DNA of 64,000 bases from Thermohalobaculum sp039815685 (GCA_039815685.1 JBCBYV010000003.1:124001-188000), one strand, 5' to 3'. Numbered from the stretch's first letter, positions 34,027 to 43,313 are shown. Made by a program: numbers and translations. Notes: generated by a model from the sequence alone, not told the origin.

Positions 34027-35783
34027 CGAGCGACCCGGCGCGCGAGCGTCTCTACCTCTTCGACACCACACTTAGGGATGGGCAGCAGACGCAGGGCGTG
34101 GATTTCTCGGCGGCGGACAAGGCGCGGATCGCGGCCGCACTCGATGTGCTCGGCATTGACTATATCGAGGGCGGCTGGCCCGGGGCGAACCCGACGGACA
34201 GCGAGTTCTTCGAGCGCCCGCCGACCCTCCGCCACGCCACCTTGACCGCCTTTGGCATGACCAAGCGGGTGGGGCGCTCGGCCGCCAATGACGACGTGCT
34301 CGCCGCCGTCACGAATGCAGGCACCAAAGCCGTTTGCCTCGTCGGCAAGGCGCATGACTTCCATGTGGAGCGCGCGCTCGGCGTCACGCTCGAGGAAAAC
34401 CTCGAGGCGATCCGGGACTCGATGGCGCATCTCTCGGCACTCGGCCGTGAGCCGCTCTTCGATGCCGAGCATTTCTTCGACGGCTACGCGGCGAACCCGG
34501 CCTACAGCCTCGCCTGTCTCGAAGCCGCACTCGAGGGCGGGGCGCGCTGGGTCGTGCTCTGCGATACCAATGGCGGCACGCTCCCGGACCGGATCGCCGA
34601 GGCGACAGCGGCGGTGGCCGAGCGCTTCGGGCGGGAGCACACCGGCATCCACACCCATAACGACATGGAGACGGGCGTCGCCGGGACCCTCGCGGCGGTG
34701 GAGGCGGGGGCGCGGCAGGTCCAGGGCACGCTCAACGGCCTCGGCGAGCGCTGCGGCAACGCCAACCTCTGCTCGATCATCCCGACGCTTCTCCTGAAGG
34801 AGCCCTATGCCAGCCGGTTCGAGACCGGCGTGAAGCCCGCGGCGCTGAAGGACCTCCGCCGCGTCTCCGCCATGCTCGACGACATCCTGAACCGCCAGCC
34901 GAACCGCCACGCGCCCTATATCGGTGCCGCGGCCTTCACCCATAAGGCGGGCCTCCATGCCTCGGCTATCGTGAAGGACCCCGCGACCTACGAACACGTC
35001 GCGCCTGAGGCCGTGGGCAATGCCCGCGTCATCCCGATGTCGAACCAGGCGGGGCGCGCGAACCTCGTGAGCCGCCTGCGCGAGGCGGGGCTCGCGGTCG
35101 AGCCCTCCGACCCGCGCCTGCCCGTGCTGCTGGCCGAGGTGAAGGACCGGGAGGATCGCGGCTACGCCTATGACAGCGCCGGCGCGAGCTTCGAGATCCT
35201 CGCGCGGCGCATGCTGGGCCAGCTGCCGGACTATTTCGAGATCAACCGCTACCGCGTGATCGTGGAGCGGCGGTTCAATGCGCTCGGCGAGCGCATCTCG
35301 CTCTCGGAGGCGGTGGTGGAGGTCACTGTCGACGGCCGCTCGATGATGTCCGTCGCAACCTCCATGGACCCCGAGAGCCAAGAGGATCAGGGGCCGGTCA
35401 ACGCGCTGGCGCTGGCGCTCTCCAAGGATCTCGGCCGGTATCAGCGCTTCATCGACGATATGCGGCTCGTGGACTTTCGGGTGCGGATCATCGGTGCGGG
35501 GACGGAGGCTGTGACGCGCGTCCTCCTCGATGCCACGGACGCGACGGGCGAGGTTTGGTCGAGCGTCGGCGTCTCCGCCAATATCGTCGATGCTTCGTTC
35601 CAGGCGCTCGAGGACGCCATCGTCTTCCGGCTTCTCCGTGCGGGTGCAGGGGCGGACGCCGCCGTCGCGGAAGGTGGCGGGGGCGGGGACGAAAGCGGAG
35701 ATGGGCGCGCCGCGATCCACGCTCCCGAGGATCCGCGCGGCCGGATCGCCGGGCTCCGACTTGGCCAGACGGAGGGTGCGTGA
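34023..35783 (+). CDS. cimA: (R)-Citramalate synthase
   Basis: The product is a 586-residue LeuA-family acyltransferase that condenses acetyl-CoA with pyruvate, giving a threonine-independent route to isoleucine. FDTTLRDGQQTQGVDFSAAD and GIDYIEGGWPGANPTDSEFF are the signature of the CimA subfamily and differ from the leuA product in this window. The metal site is in GIHTHNDMETGVAG, and the regulatory domain occupies about residues 400-550. An acidic, Gly-rich insert (GGGGDESGDG) lies near the C-terminus. It is coupled to cysS upstream and to the next gene by GTGA. Confidence 0.93.
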   Translation: MTSDPARERLYLFDTTLRDGQQTQGVDFSAADKARIAAALDVLGIDYIEGGWPGANPTDSEFFERPPTLRHATLTAFGMTKRVGRSAANDDVLAAVTNAGTKAVCLVGKAHDFHVERALGVTLEENLEAIRDSMAHLSALGREPLFDAEHFFDGYAANPAYSLACLEAALEGGARWVVLCDTNGGTLPDRIAEATAAVAERFGREHTGIHTHNDMETGVAGTLAAVEAGARQVQGTLNGLGERCGNANLCSIIPTLLLKEPYASRFETGVKPAALKDLRRVSAMLDDILNRQPNRHAPYIGAAAFTHKAGLHASAIVKDPATYEHVAPEAVGNARVIPMSNQAGRANLVSRLREAGLAVEPSDPRLPVLLAEVKDREDRGYAYDSAGASFEILARRMLGQLPDYFEINRYRVIVERRFNALGERISLSEAVVEVTVDGRSMMSVATSMDPESQEDQGPVNALALALSKDLGRYQRFIDDMRLVDFRVRIIGAGTEAVTRVLLDATDATGEVWSSVGVSANIVDASFQALEDAIVFRLLRAGAGADAAVAEGGGGGDESGDGRAAIHAPEDPRGRIAGLRLGQTEGA

Positions 35784-36655
35784 CGGATGATGCCCGCGCC
35801 GGGCCGCCGCTGAGCGCCCCGGCCGAGCTTGTTCGCCGCCTCGATCCGGATCTCTTCCATGCAGCTATTTTCGCGCCGGAGCCCGCGCGGGAGCGGCTCA
35901 TGGTGCTTGCAGCCTTCGATATCGAGCTCAGCCGCGCGACGGCGCGGGCGAGCGGCCCGGCCGAGAAGTCGATGCTGGCGGCGATGCGCCTGCAGTTCTG
36001 GCGCGACCGGGTGGCGGCGGCGCTGGAGGGTGGGGCGCCTGCGGCCCATGAGGTGGCGGAGCCGTTGCATGCGCTCTTGACCGGACCGCTTCAGCCCGTC
36101 GCCCTCGATGCCCTGCGGCTTGTCGGCGCGCGAGACCTGGAGCTTCAGACGCCGCTCGACGAGGCGCGCTTTAGGGCGTGGGTCGAGATGCGCTTTGTAT
36201 CCGCGCACCGGCTGTTTCTGGCGGCACTCGGGCTCTCCGAACGGCCGGGTGCCGTGGAGGCGGCTGCGTCGGCCGGGACGGCTGCAGCACATGCCTTCGC
36301 AATCCGACATTCGGTGGCTTTGGCGGCCGAGGGGCGTTCGATGATCCCAGGGATCGCGGCCTCCGCACTGACCCGGCTCGCGCGAGGAGACGTCACACCC
36401 GATGTTGCGGAGACGATAAAGCGGCTCTCGCGCGAAGGGCTGGAAGCGCTCGACCGTCTGCGGCAGGCGCGGCCGGACCTGGGCCGCGCGGCCGCGCCGG
36501 CCTTCTTGCCGCTCTGGCGGGCTGAGCGTGACTTGCGGGATGCAGCGGGAGGTCTACCGGGCGGCGGCCGGCCGATGCCGGCGCGGCCTGGGGAGACGGG
36601 GCAGGGGGCGCGGGCGGTCGCCTATCTCTGGCGCGCCGTCACCGGGCGTTGGTAG
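35780..36655 (+). CDS. Squalene/phytoene synthase family protein
   Basis: The 291-residue product is all-alpha and resembles the trans-isoprenyl diphosphate synthase head-to-head group, with DPDLFHAAIFAPEPARERLM, MRLQFWRDRVAAALEG and the C-terminal LPLWRAERDLRDAAG. The aspartate-rich motifs of true squalene or phytoene synthases (DxxxD) are not evident, so it is more like the NDUFAF6-type non-catalytic relatives; enzyme activity should not be assumed. The GTG start overlaps the cimA stop (GTGA). Confidence 0.8.
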   Translation: MTDDARAGPPLSAPAELVRRLDPDLFHAAIFAPEPARERLMVLAAFDIELSRATARASGPAEKSMLAAMRLQFWRDRVAAALEGGAPAAHEVAEPLHALLTGPLQPVALDALRLVGARDLELQTPLDEARFRAWVEMRFVSAHRLFLAALGLSERPGAVEAAASAGTAAAHAFAIRHSVALAAEGRSMIPGIAASALTRLARGDVTPDVAETIKRLSREGLEALDRLRQARPDLGRAAAPAFLPLWRAERDLRDAAGGLPGGGRPMPARPGETGQGARAVAYLWRAVTGRW

Positions 36656-36697
36656 TGGGCGCTGGTCGTGGGCTCGGATGACGAGCCCTGGAAGCTC

Positions 36698-36749
36698 TCA
36701 CTGGTAGCGGTCATTGGCAGCATTCACTGGCAGCAGTCACTGGGTCGGC
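36698..36749. repeat. 13-base tandem repeat, four units
   Basis: Four adjoining units follow tcactggcagcag with base changes: 36698-36710, 36711-36723, 36724-36736 and the diverged 36737-36749. The last unit contains the stop codon of the leftward hydrolase gene, so repeat growth occurred right at its 3' end, between two convergent genes. Confidence 0.65.
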
Positions 36750-37735
36750 ACGCTCTTGAAACGCCCGGTCGCGCCCGAGGCCGCCTTGAACCGGCCGGCC
36801 CGGGCCTCGCTCGGCTGACCGACGCGGCGCACGACCCGCTGGCCCGGCTTCGGCGGTTCGAAATCGAAGGTCTCGAACCAGTCGAGGACCGCCGACAGCC
36901 AGTGGCTCGGATAGCCATGCCCGCCGCCATGCACCCAGTATTCGAGGGCAGACCGGTTCTGGCAGTCCCGCCAGCTCTGCCGGTCGAAGCCCTGATATTT
37001 GGTGACGGGCACCTCGCTCTGACCCTCGCAGCCATTGGCACGGGCGAGCAGGTCCAGCGCCTCGAGCGGGTTGGCCGAGGCGAGCCGGCGACCATCGGGC
37101 GACATCCGAATATCCTCGAACGGCACGATCGTATCCTGCCGCCCATGGGTCTGGAGAAACTTCGCGGGCGACGCGCACGTCATCGGCAGCGGTCCGCCAT
37201 AGCTACCGGCATGGCTTGCATAGGCAGCGGCGAGGCCGGGCTCGTGGCAGGCGATCTCCCAGATCAGGAACCCGCCATCCGATTGGCCGGCGAAGAGCAC
37301 GCGGCGCCGGTCGATGCGATACTCCCGCTCCACATGGGAGAGGACATTGCGGATGAAGCCGATATCATCCCGCGGATGGGTCTCGCGCGAGCGGAGTGAC
37401 CAGCCGGTGCCACGGCCGACGGTATAATTCACCACGTCGAGCGCACGAGGGACGAGGAGGACATAGCCGCGATCCACGATCGCCTGTCGGATGGCGGCGT
37501 TCTTGTAGACAAGGTCCGCCTCGCCCAGCGAACCGTGCAGATAGACGAGGACCGGGAAGGGTCCCTCTCCCGCGGGCTTGAGGACGCGATACTCCCCGCC
37601 CTGCACCTTGCAGGCTTCGTCCCCGCCCGAGAAGTCGCACGGGTTGTACTCCGCGCGCGCGAACGTTGCGCCGAATGCCATGCTGGCGAGCGCTGCCGCG
37701 ATGGCGGCGCGCCGGATACCGTTGCCGATGCTCAT
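36737..37735 (-). CDS. Secreted alpha/beta-hydrolase, polyhydroxybutyrate depolymerase/LpqC-like
   Basis: The 332-residue product has a signal peptide (IRRAAIAAALASMAFGATFA, cleavage near residue 28). The catalytic triad is visible: Ser152 in FAGQSDGGF, Asp201 in GRQDTIVP and His273 in GGGHGYP, with the oxyanion region VYLHGSLG. Family members hydrolyse esters such as poly(3-hydroxybutyrate) oligomers or feruloyl esters; the substrate here is not certain. The C-terminal tail is basic. The ATG at 37735 is preceded by GGAGGGG; a start 16 codons upstream lacks support. Confidence 0.87.
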   Translation of the reverse strand: MSIGNGIRRAAIAAALASMAFGATFARAEYNPCDFSGGDEACKVQGGEYRVLKPAGEGPFPVLVYLHGSLGEADLVYKNAAIRQAIVDRGYVLLVPRALDVVNYTVGRGTGWSLRSRETHPRDDIGFIRNVLSHVEREYRIDRRRVLFAGQSDGGFLIWEIACHEPGLAAAYASHAGSYGGPLPMTCASPAKFLQTHGRQDTIVPFEDIRMSPDGRRLASANPLEALDLLARANGCEGQSEVPVTKYQGFDRQSWRDCQNRSALEYWVHGGGHGYPSHWLSAVLDWFETFDFEPPKPGQRVVRRVGQPSEARAGRFKAASGATGRFKSVPTQ

Positions 37736-37793
37736 AGACCCCTCCATGATCCCCGGGCGGAGCATGCCACGGCGACGAGGCAATGAGAAGCGG

Positions 37794-38420
37794 TCAGCGG
37801 CGGCGGAGGACGTAGACGGTGGCGTTCAGCCCGATCTTCGGGAGATGGTCGCCGTATTCGCTGTGCAGAAGCTCCGCCCAGCCACAGTCGATCAGCTCGT
37901 TGATGCGGCCTTGGATTGCCCCATCGGCGGCGGCGTGATCGTTGACAGAGAAGACGAAACACCCGCCCGAGGGCAGCTTGCCAAGGATGTCGTCGATCAC
38001 CGTGACGGGCATGTAGTCCGTCGTGATGCAGCCGACGGCGGCGGCGTTGTCGTATTTTTTCTCTTTTATCGTGAGCGGCTTGGAGAGATCCGCGATCTCC
38101 AGCGCGCGATAGAGGCCGAGCGATCTTGCGCGCTCCAGCATGCCGGGGGAGAGGTCGAAGCCGTCGATGGTCGTGAAGCCCGCCTCGCGCATGGCAGCGC
38201 CCGAAAGCCCGGTGCCGCAGGCAAAGTCGGCTAGCGGCAGGCTCGGGTCGTTCGCATGGGCGGCGAGAGCCTCGGCGCAGCGCTTCGGTGTTGTGTAGTC
38301 GTTGTCGTTGACTTCCTCATCGTAGTTCTTGGCCCAGTCGTCATAGAAATTGCGCGTGTCTTCGGAGCCGGTGATGCCGTAGACGGCGTCGAGGCCCTTG
38401 CGCGCTTCTTGCACGGACAT
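37794..38420 (-). CDS. Class I SAM-dependent methyltransferase
   Basis: The 208-residue product has motif I ADFACGTGLSG (64-74), the acidic end of strand two in DGFDLSPGMLERAR, and the later IADLSK / GCFVFSVND strands of a seven-strand Rossmann methyltransferase. The N-terminus FYDDWAKNYDEEV resembles small-molecule methyltransferases. The substrate is unknown. GGGAGA nine bases before the ATG at 38420 supports this start over others upstream. It lies 83 bases after trmFO on the same strand. Confidence 0.9.
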   Translation of the reverse strand: MSVQEARKGLDAVYGITGSEDTRNFYDDWAKNYDEEVNDNDYTTPKRCAEALAAHANDPSLPLADFACGTGLSGAAMREAGFTTIDGFDLSPGMLERARSLGLYRALEIADLSKPLTIKEKKYDNAAAVGCITTDYMPVTVIDDILGKLPSGGCFVFSVNDHAAADGAIQGRINELIDCGWAELLHSEYGDHLPKIGLNATVYVLRRR

Positions 38421-38503
38421 TGGTGGTGATCTCCCTTGTGTCGTTTGCGACATCTTGGTGTCGCAAAGTAACACATGCAGGGATTTCGCTGGCAAGGGGG
38501 GTG

Positions 38504-39874
38504 TCAGGCCGCCGGTGCGCAGGGTTTGCCGCTCTCCTCGAGCCAGCGGTCGATGGCGGCCTTCGCGCGGTCGGTATAGCCCTGCGCGCGTTCCCGCTTG
38601 CCCCGCCGCCCCTTCCGTGCGTCGTCGAGCGGGGGAAAGAGGCCGAAATTCACGTTCATCGGCTGGAACGTCTCCGCCTCAGCATCGCCGGTGATGTGGG
38701 CGAGAAGGGCGCCCATGGCCGTCTCCCGTGGCGGGGGCACGGGCATGCGGCCGAGCCGTTCGAGGGCGGCGAACCGGCCTGCGAGGATGCCCATGGCGCC
38801 CGACTCGACATAGCCCTCGACGCCCGTGATCTGTCCGGCGAAGCGCAGGCGTGGCTGGACCTTGAGGCGCATCGCGCCGTCCAAGAGCCTGGGGCTGTTG
38901 AGAAAAGTGTTGCGGTGGATGCCGCCGAGGCGGGCGAAGCGCGCATTTTCGAGCCCGGGGATAAGGCCAAGCACCTCCGCCTGCGCGCCGTATTTCAGCT
39001 TCGTCTGGAAGCCAACAAGATTGTAGAGCGTGCCGAGCCGGTTCTCGCGGCGGAGCTGCACGACGGCGTGCGGCTTCACATCGGGCGCGTGGGGATTGGT
39101 GAGGCCCACGGGCTTGAGCGGGCCCCAGCGCAGCGTCTCGCGCCCACGCTCCGCCATCACCTCGACGGGCAGGCATCCCTCGAAATAGGGCGTGTCGCGC
39201 TCCCACTCCTTGAACTCGGTCTTGGGCGCGGCGAGGAGCGCGTCGATGAAGGCGTTGTACTGCGCCTCGTCCATCGGGCAGTTGAGATAGGCGGTGCGCT
39301 CCTCCTCGGTCTCGCCCTTGTCGTAGCGGGACTGGAACCAGGCGCGGCTCATATCGACGCTGTCGGCATGGACGATGGGCGCGATGGCGTCGAAGAAAGC
39401 GAGGCTGTCCTCGCCCGTCAGCGCCCGGACCGCCTCCGCGAGGGAGGGGGAGGTGAGTGGGCCAGTCGCAACGATGACGCTCGACCAGTCCTCGTGCGGA
39501 AGCCCTGCGACTTCGCCCCGTGAGATGGTGATCAGGGGATGGGCTACGAGACGGCGGGTGATCTCGGCCGAGAACACCTCGCGATCAACGGCTAGCGCAC
39601 CGCCGGCCGGCACCTCCGCCAGCGTCGCGGCAGACATCATGATCGAGCCCGCCCGGCGCATCTCCTCGTGCAGGAGGCCAACCGCATTCGCCTCGTGATC
39701 GTCGGAGCGGAAAGAGTTGGAGCAGACGAGCTCCGCTAAGCCATCGGTCTGGTGGGCGAAGGTCCGCACCTCTGGCCGCATCTCGTGCAGCACAACCGGT
39801 ACGCCGAGCGATGCCGCGGCCCAAGCGGCCTCGCTGCCCGCCATACCACCGCCGATGATATGTATTGGTTGCAT
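38504..39874 (-). CDS. trmFO: Folate/FAD-dependent tRNA uracil-54 C5-methyltransferase TrmFO
   Basis: The 456-residue flavoprotein makes ribothymidine 54 in tRNA using methylenetetrahydrofolate. The N-terminal FAD motif is IIGGGMAGSEAAW, followed by VVLHEMRPEVRTFAHQTD and LAELVCSNSFRSDD, all characteristic of TrmFO; the cysteine in CSNSF is in the conserved position. Near the end, FQPMNVNFGLFPPL is also typical. A small membrane protein gene lies 47 bases upstream and a methyltransferase gene lies downstream on the same strand. Confidence 0.95.
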   Translation of the reverse strand: MQPIHIIGGGMAGSEAAWAAASLGVPVVLHEMRPEVRTFAHQTDGLAELVCSNSFRSDDHEANAVGLLHEEMRRAGSIMMSAATLAEVPAGGALAVDREVFSAEITRRLVAHPLITISRGEVAGLPHEDWSSVIVATGPLTSPSLAEAVRALTGEDSLAFFDAIAPIVHADSVDMSRAWFQSRYDKGETEEERTAYLNCPMDEAQYNAFIDALLAAPKTEFKEWERDTPYFEGCLPVEVMAERGRETLRWGPLKPVGLTNPHAPDVKPHAVVQLRRENRLGTLYNLVGFQTKLKYGAQAEVLGLIPGLENARFARLGGIHRNTFLNSPRLLDGAMRLKVQPRLRFAGQITGVEGYVESGAMGILAGRFAALERLGRMPVPPPRETAMGALLAHITGDAEAETFQPMNVNFGLFPPLDDARKGRRGKRERAQGYTDRAKAAIDRWLEESGKPCAPAA

Positions 39875-39921
39875 GCCGCGCCCCTACCCGTCGGGACGCG
39901 GCCGTGCAAGCACCGGCGTCG

Positions 39922-40209
39922 TCAGACCGCCATATAGAGGCCGGTGGCGAGCACGCCCACGAAGCCCCAGAAGACGAGATACGTGCCGCCCAGCATGAAG
40001 CGCCCGGGCAGCGACTTCACGTCCTCGCGGAGCGAAGAGGCGATTTCCCTGTCGACGTCGCCGTAGGTCAGGATCTCTGGAAGCTGCCCACGCCTGGCGT
40101 TGTGCTCGGCTGCCTTGCGATGGTTCTCCGCGATCCAGTTGGCGCGTCCCTGCTCCGTGACATCTTCTTCACGGCGCATGAACTGCTCGGAACCCGGGGT
40201 CATGTTCAT
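39922..40209 (-). CDS. Small membrane-anchored protein, 95 aa, unknown
   Basis: The product has a hydrophilic, charged N-terminal part (MRREEDVTEQGRANW, then ENHRKAAEHNARRG) and one C-terminal transmembrane segment (FMLGGTYLVFWGFVGVLATG). No family is recognised. The ATG at 40209 has GGAGAG seven bases upstream; an ATG further up (40254) is less supported. It is divergent from lipA, with about 220 bases between the starts, and precedes trmFO. Confidence 0.75.
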   Translation of the reverse strand: MNMTPGSEQFMRREEDVTEQGRANWIAENHRKAAEHNARRGQLPEILTYGDVDREIASSLREDVKSLPGRFMLGGTYLVFWGFVGVLATGLYMAV

Positions 40210-40430
40210 GGTGGCTCTCTCCATATTGTGCTGCCGCGGAAGGAAGCGCGACAACGGACGACGGCAAGCTGGTATGCGTTATGAGACGTTTCAAACCCGG
40301 TATTCTTCCCTGCATGGATATGCACTCCGTCTGCTGGAAAAGACGCCCAAAAGGCCGGTGGTGCGGCGGAGAGGCGCGGGATGCGGAACGCCAAAGAGCC
40401 TGTTATACGGATCGCAAAGGGAGAGCTTTC

Positions 40431-41405
40431 ATGAGCAGCACCGAGACGGAGCGCGCATCAGCGTCGAAGGCGCGCGATCTCAAGGACCGCGCTGGCCGCC
40501 ATCCCGAGAAAGCCCATCGCAGCGATAATGCGAGCCCGGCGAAACCGCCCTGGATCCGGGTGAAGGCGCCGACCTCCGAGGGCTATCGCAAGACCCGCGA
40601 CATCATGCGCGAGCATCGGCTTGTGACGGTCTGCGAGGAGGCGGGCTGTCCTAATGTGGGCGAGTGCTGGTCGCAGGGCCACGCGACCATGATGATCATG
40701 GGCGAGATCTGCACGCGCGGCTGCACCTTCTGCAACGTGGCAACGGGGCGGCCCGACGCGCTCGATGTCTTCGAGCCGGCGCGCGTGGCCGATGCCGTCT
40801 CGAAGCTTGGCCTTAACCATGTCGTCGTCACCTCCGTCGACCGGGACGATCTGCCGGACGGCGGTGCGGCACATATCGCGCAGACCATCCGAGCGGTGCG
40901 TCGCCGCTGTCCCGACACGACGATCGAGGTGCTGACGCCGGACTTTCTGAGAAGCTCCACCAAGGCGCTCGAGACGGTGGTCGAGGCGCAACCCGATGTC
41001 TTCAACCACAATCTCGAAACGGTGCCCGGGCTCTATACCGAGGTGCGGCCGGGGGCGCGGTATTTTCACTCGCTGCGGATACTCCAGCGTGTGAAGGAGC
41101 TTGATGCGCAGATGTTCACCAAATCGGGCCTCATGGTCGGGCTTGGCGAGCGTCGCCAGGAAGTGCTCCAGGTGATGGACGACATGCGCGCGGCCGATAT
41201 CGATTTCCTGACCATCGGGCAGTATCTGCAGCCCACGCCAAAGCACCATCGGGTGGCCGACTTCGTCACGCCGGAGGCTTTTGCCGCCTATGAGCGGGCG
41301 GCCTATGCCAAGGGGTTCCTGATGGTTTCGGCCACGCCGCTGACGCGGTCGAGCTATCATGCGGGCGATGATTTTGCGCAGCTACGGGCGGCCAAGGCGG
41401 TGTAG
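40431..41405 (+). CDS. lipA: Lipoyl synthase
   Basis: The product is a 324-residue radical-SAM enzyme that inserts two sulfurs into octanoyl groups on lipoyl domains. The auxiliary cluster ligands are Cys68, Cys73 and Cys79 (VCEEAGCPNVGECW), and the radical-SAM ligands are Cys94, Cys98 and Cys101 (CTRGCTFC). A C-terminal RSSY-like motif appears as TRSSYHAGDDF. GGGAGAG lies just before the ATG. A weak hairpin (41414-41437) follows the stop. Confidence 0.97.
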   Translation: MSSTETERASASKARDLKDRAGRHPEKAHRSDNASPAKPPWIRVKAPTSEGYRKTRDIMREHRLVTVCEEAGCPNVGECWSQGHATMMIMGEICTRGCTFCNVATGRPDALDVFEPARVADAVSKLGLNHVVVTSVDRDDLPDGGAAHIAQTIRAVRRRCPDTTIEVLTPDFLRSSTKALETVVEAQPDVFNHNLETVPGLYTEVRPGARYFHSLRILQRVKELDAQMFTKSGLMVGLGERRQEVLQVMDDMRAADIDFLTIGQYLQPTPKHHRVADFVTPEAFAAYERAAYAKGFLMVSATPLTRSSYHAGDDFAQLRAAKAV

Positions 41406-41652
41406 CCCCGATTGGCACGTCGCGTTGTCGCCGTGCCATGCCTCGCGACGGAATTGAAAGACATTTCCTAGACTGTTGGTGGGCTCCGTTAGGCTCCGCG
41501 TTGTCCTTCGAGGCGGGCGGGTGGTTCTGTCCGACGGTTCGCGCTAGGGCATGTCGCGGTTCAGCCTTCGCGGCCACTGGAGCCAGCGATCTGGCGGCGG
41601 CGAAGCGGCGGCGCGGACAATGGACGGCGGGGCGGCGCGGGGAGAGAGGCGG

Positions 41653-42135
41653 ATGCCGACGCATGCGGAGAAGAAGGTGCTGGCCTATACGCCGGAGCAG
41701 CTCTACGCGCTCGTCGCGGATATCGGGGATTATCCGAAGTTCCTACCCTGGTGCTCCGCCTGCCGGGTGCGCAAGCGCGTCACGCTGCCCGATGGTCGTG
41801 AGCAGTTGGACGCGGATCTCGTGATCTCGTTCAAGGTCTTCCGGGAGAAGTTCGGCAGCCGCGTGACGCTTCAGCCCGAGGGGCGCGTGATCGATGTCGA
41901 GTATCTCGACGGGCCCTTCCGCTACCTCAACAATCACTGGGAGTTTCACGAGCGGCCGGGCGGGCGCTGCGAGGTCGATTTCTACGTGGATTTCGAGTTC
42001 AAGAGCCGCACGCTGCAGTCGGTCGTGGGCCTCGTCTTCAACGAAGCGATGCAGCGCATCGTGCGCGCCTTCGAGCGTCGCGCGGAAGAGATCTACGGCG
42101 CGCCCGAGGACGCCTCCTACGCCGCCCCCCACTGA
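41653..42135 (+). CDS. RatA / COQ10-type START-domain protein
   Basis: The 160-residue product is of the polyketide-cyclase/START group: YTPEQLYALVADIGDYPKF, LPWCSACRVRKR, and the closing helix LVFNEAMQRIVRAFERRAEE. Relatives include RatA, which affects ribosome assembly in Escherichia coli, and COQ10, which binds ubiquinone; in alphaproteobacteria the latter role is often inferred, but sequence alone does not decide. GGAGAGAGG precedes the ATG. It follows lipA after 247 bases that hold nothing clear except the weak hairpin after lipA. Confidence 0.88.
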   Translation: MPTHAEKKVLAYTPEQLYALVADIGDYPKFLPWCSACRVRKRVTLPDGREQLDADLVISFKVFREKFGSRVTLQPEGRVIDVEYLDGPFRYLNNHWEFHERPGGRCEVDFYVDFEFKSRTLQSVVGLVFNEAMQRIVRAFERRAEEIYGAPEDASYAAPH

Positions 42136-42219
42136 CGCGCCTGTCGTTGCCGCCTGCGCCGCCTCACCATCTGGTGTCGCCGCGCCGGGCCAGGCGCGCG
42201 CTCGCTCGCTAAGTACAGG

Positions 42220-42816
42220 TCAGGGGCCGAGCCAGCGGCCCTGCCAGCCCTCGGCGGCGGGCTCGAAGCGGGCGCGGCGGTGGCCCGCCGTGCGGAGGTG
42301 CAACCATTCAAGGCGCATGACGGTCACCGGCACGGCGGCAAAGACGCTGCGGCCATCATCCTCCCGCAAGCCGTCCCCTTCCTCCGGCAGGCGGAGGCTG
42401 CGGCCGGGCGGTACGGGTGTGCGGTAGATGCGCCTGCCAGGTGTTGTCAGACGCTCCCACTCGTCGACCGCGAAAGGGTCCTCGGTGAGCAGCCGCGCTT
42501 GCCCCCAAAGCCGGAGCTGCAGCTTCGCCCGCGGATCCCAGAAGAGGAGCGAGACGCGGCCATCGGCCTCGATCTCCGCGGCCTTCGCGCTGCGACGGTC
42601 GGTGTGGAAGGTCACGCGGCGCTCGGCCGTCTCGACCCGGCGGAGCACCACCGTACGCTGCTCCGGCCAGCCCTGAGGGCCGATGGTCGCAAGCTGCAGC
42701 GTGTTGAAGGCGGAACGCTTGTCGGCGGCGCCCCGTTCGAGGCGCTTCCACGCAGCCTCCACAACGGCGTCGAGATCGTCTTCGGGCAGGCCGGGGGCCT
42801 TGGTCTTGGCGGTCAT
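42220..42816 (-). CDS. Pyridoxamine 5'-phosphate oxidase-like FMN-binding protein
   Basis: The 198-residue product has the split-barrel pattern of PNPOx-like flavoproteins: FNTLQLATIGPQGWPEQRTV, VTFHTDRRSAKAAEIEADG, and LLFWDPRAKLQLRLWGQA. The C-terminus WLHLRTAGHRRARFE resembles the substrate-binding end of the family. It is shorter than PdxH and may not be the true oxidase. Its start overlaps the cinA stop by four bases, so it belongs with the leftward ispDF-pgpA-cinA set. Confidence 0.85.
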   Translation of the reverse strand: MTAKTKAPGLPEDDLDAVVEAAWKRLERGAADKRSAFNTLQLATIGPQGWPEQRTVVLRRVETAERRVTFHTDRRSAKAAEIEADGRVSLLFWDPRAKLQLRLWGQARLLTEDPFAVDEWERLTTPGRRIYRTPVPPGRSLRLPEEGDGLREDDGRSVFAAVPVTVMRLEWLHLRTAGHRRARFEPAAEGWQGRWLGP

Positions 42817-43313
42817 TGCTGCTTCGCGAGTTGGAGGAGGCGGGCGAGCGCGTGTTCTACGGTCGCGGCCCTGACCGCGCCGCGGCCGAGGGCGCCGAAC
42901 TCGACGCGTTCATGCTCGAAGTCGCCGACACTCGAGCCCCAGGCGAAATGCACGAGCCCCTCGGGCTTGGCATGGCTGCCACCGCCCGGGCCTGCGATAC
43001 CCGTGACGGCGACGGCGAGGTCCGCGCGGCTGCGCGTGAGCGCACCCTTTACCATCGCGCGGGCTACCGGCTCGGAAACCGCGCCCTGCTGCGCGATGAG
43101 TGCTGCCGGCACGCCCAGCATCTCGGTCTTCGCTTCATTCGAGTAGGTGACGAAGCCGCGCTCCACGACGGCCGAGGAGCCCGGAATGTCCGTCAGCACG
43201 GCGGTGATCAGCCCGCCCGTGCAGCTCTCGGCCGAGCAGATCATGAGCTTCTTCTTCGTGCAGAGCGCCAACAGGCCCTCAGCCAGTTCGGCAAGTCTGT
43301 CAGAACCATCCAT
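42813..43313 (-). CDS. pncC: CinA C-terminal domain protein (nicotinamide-nucleotide amidohydrolase PncC)
   Basis: The 166-residue product corresponds to the deamidase domain of CinA, which hydrolyses NMN to nicotinate mononucleotide. The signature is CSAESCTGGLITAVLTDIPG, then VTYSNEAKTEMLGV and the loop TGIAGPGGGS. The N-terminal molybdopterin-binding part of full CinA is absent. It overlaps pgpA by 14 bases at its start and the PNPOx-like gene by four at its end. Confidence 0.93.
   Translation of the reverse strand: MDGSDRLAELAEGLLALCTKKKLMICSAESCTGGLITAVLTDIPGSSAVVERGFVTYSNEAKTEMLGVPAALIAQQGAVSEPVARAMVKGALTRSRADLAVAVTGIAGPGGGSHAKPEGLVHFAWGSSVGDFEHERVEFGALGRGAVRAATVEHALARLLQLAKQQ

Noticed and set aside
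33540..35720. A 726-codon open frame on the - strand opposite cimA
   Set aside because: Antisense shadow of a complete CimA with motifs; composition typical of complementary-strand artefacts.
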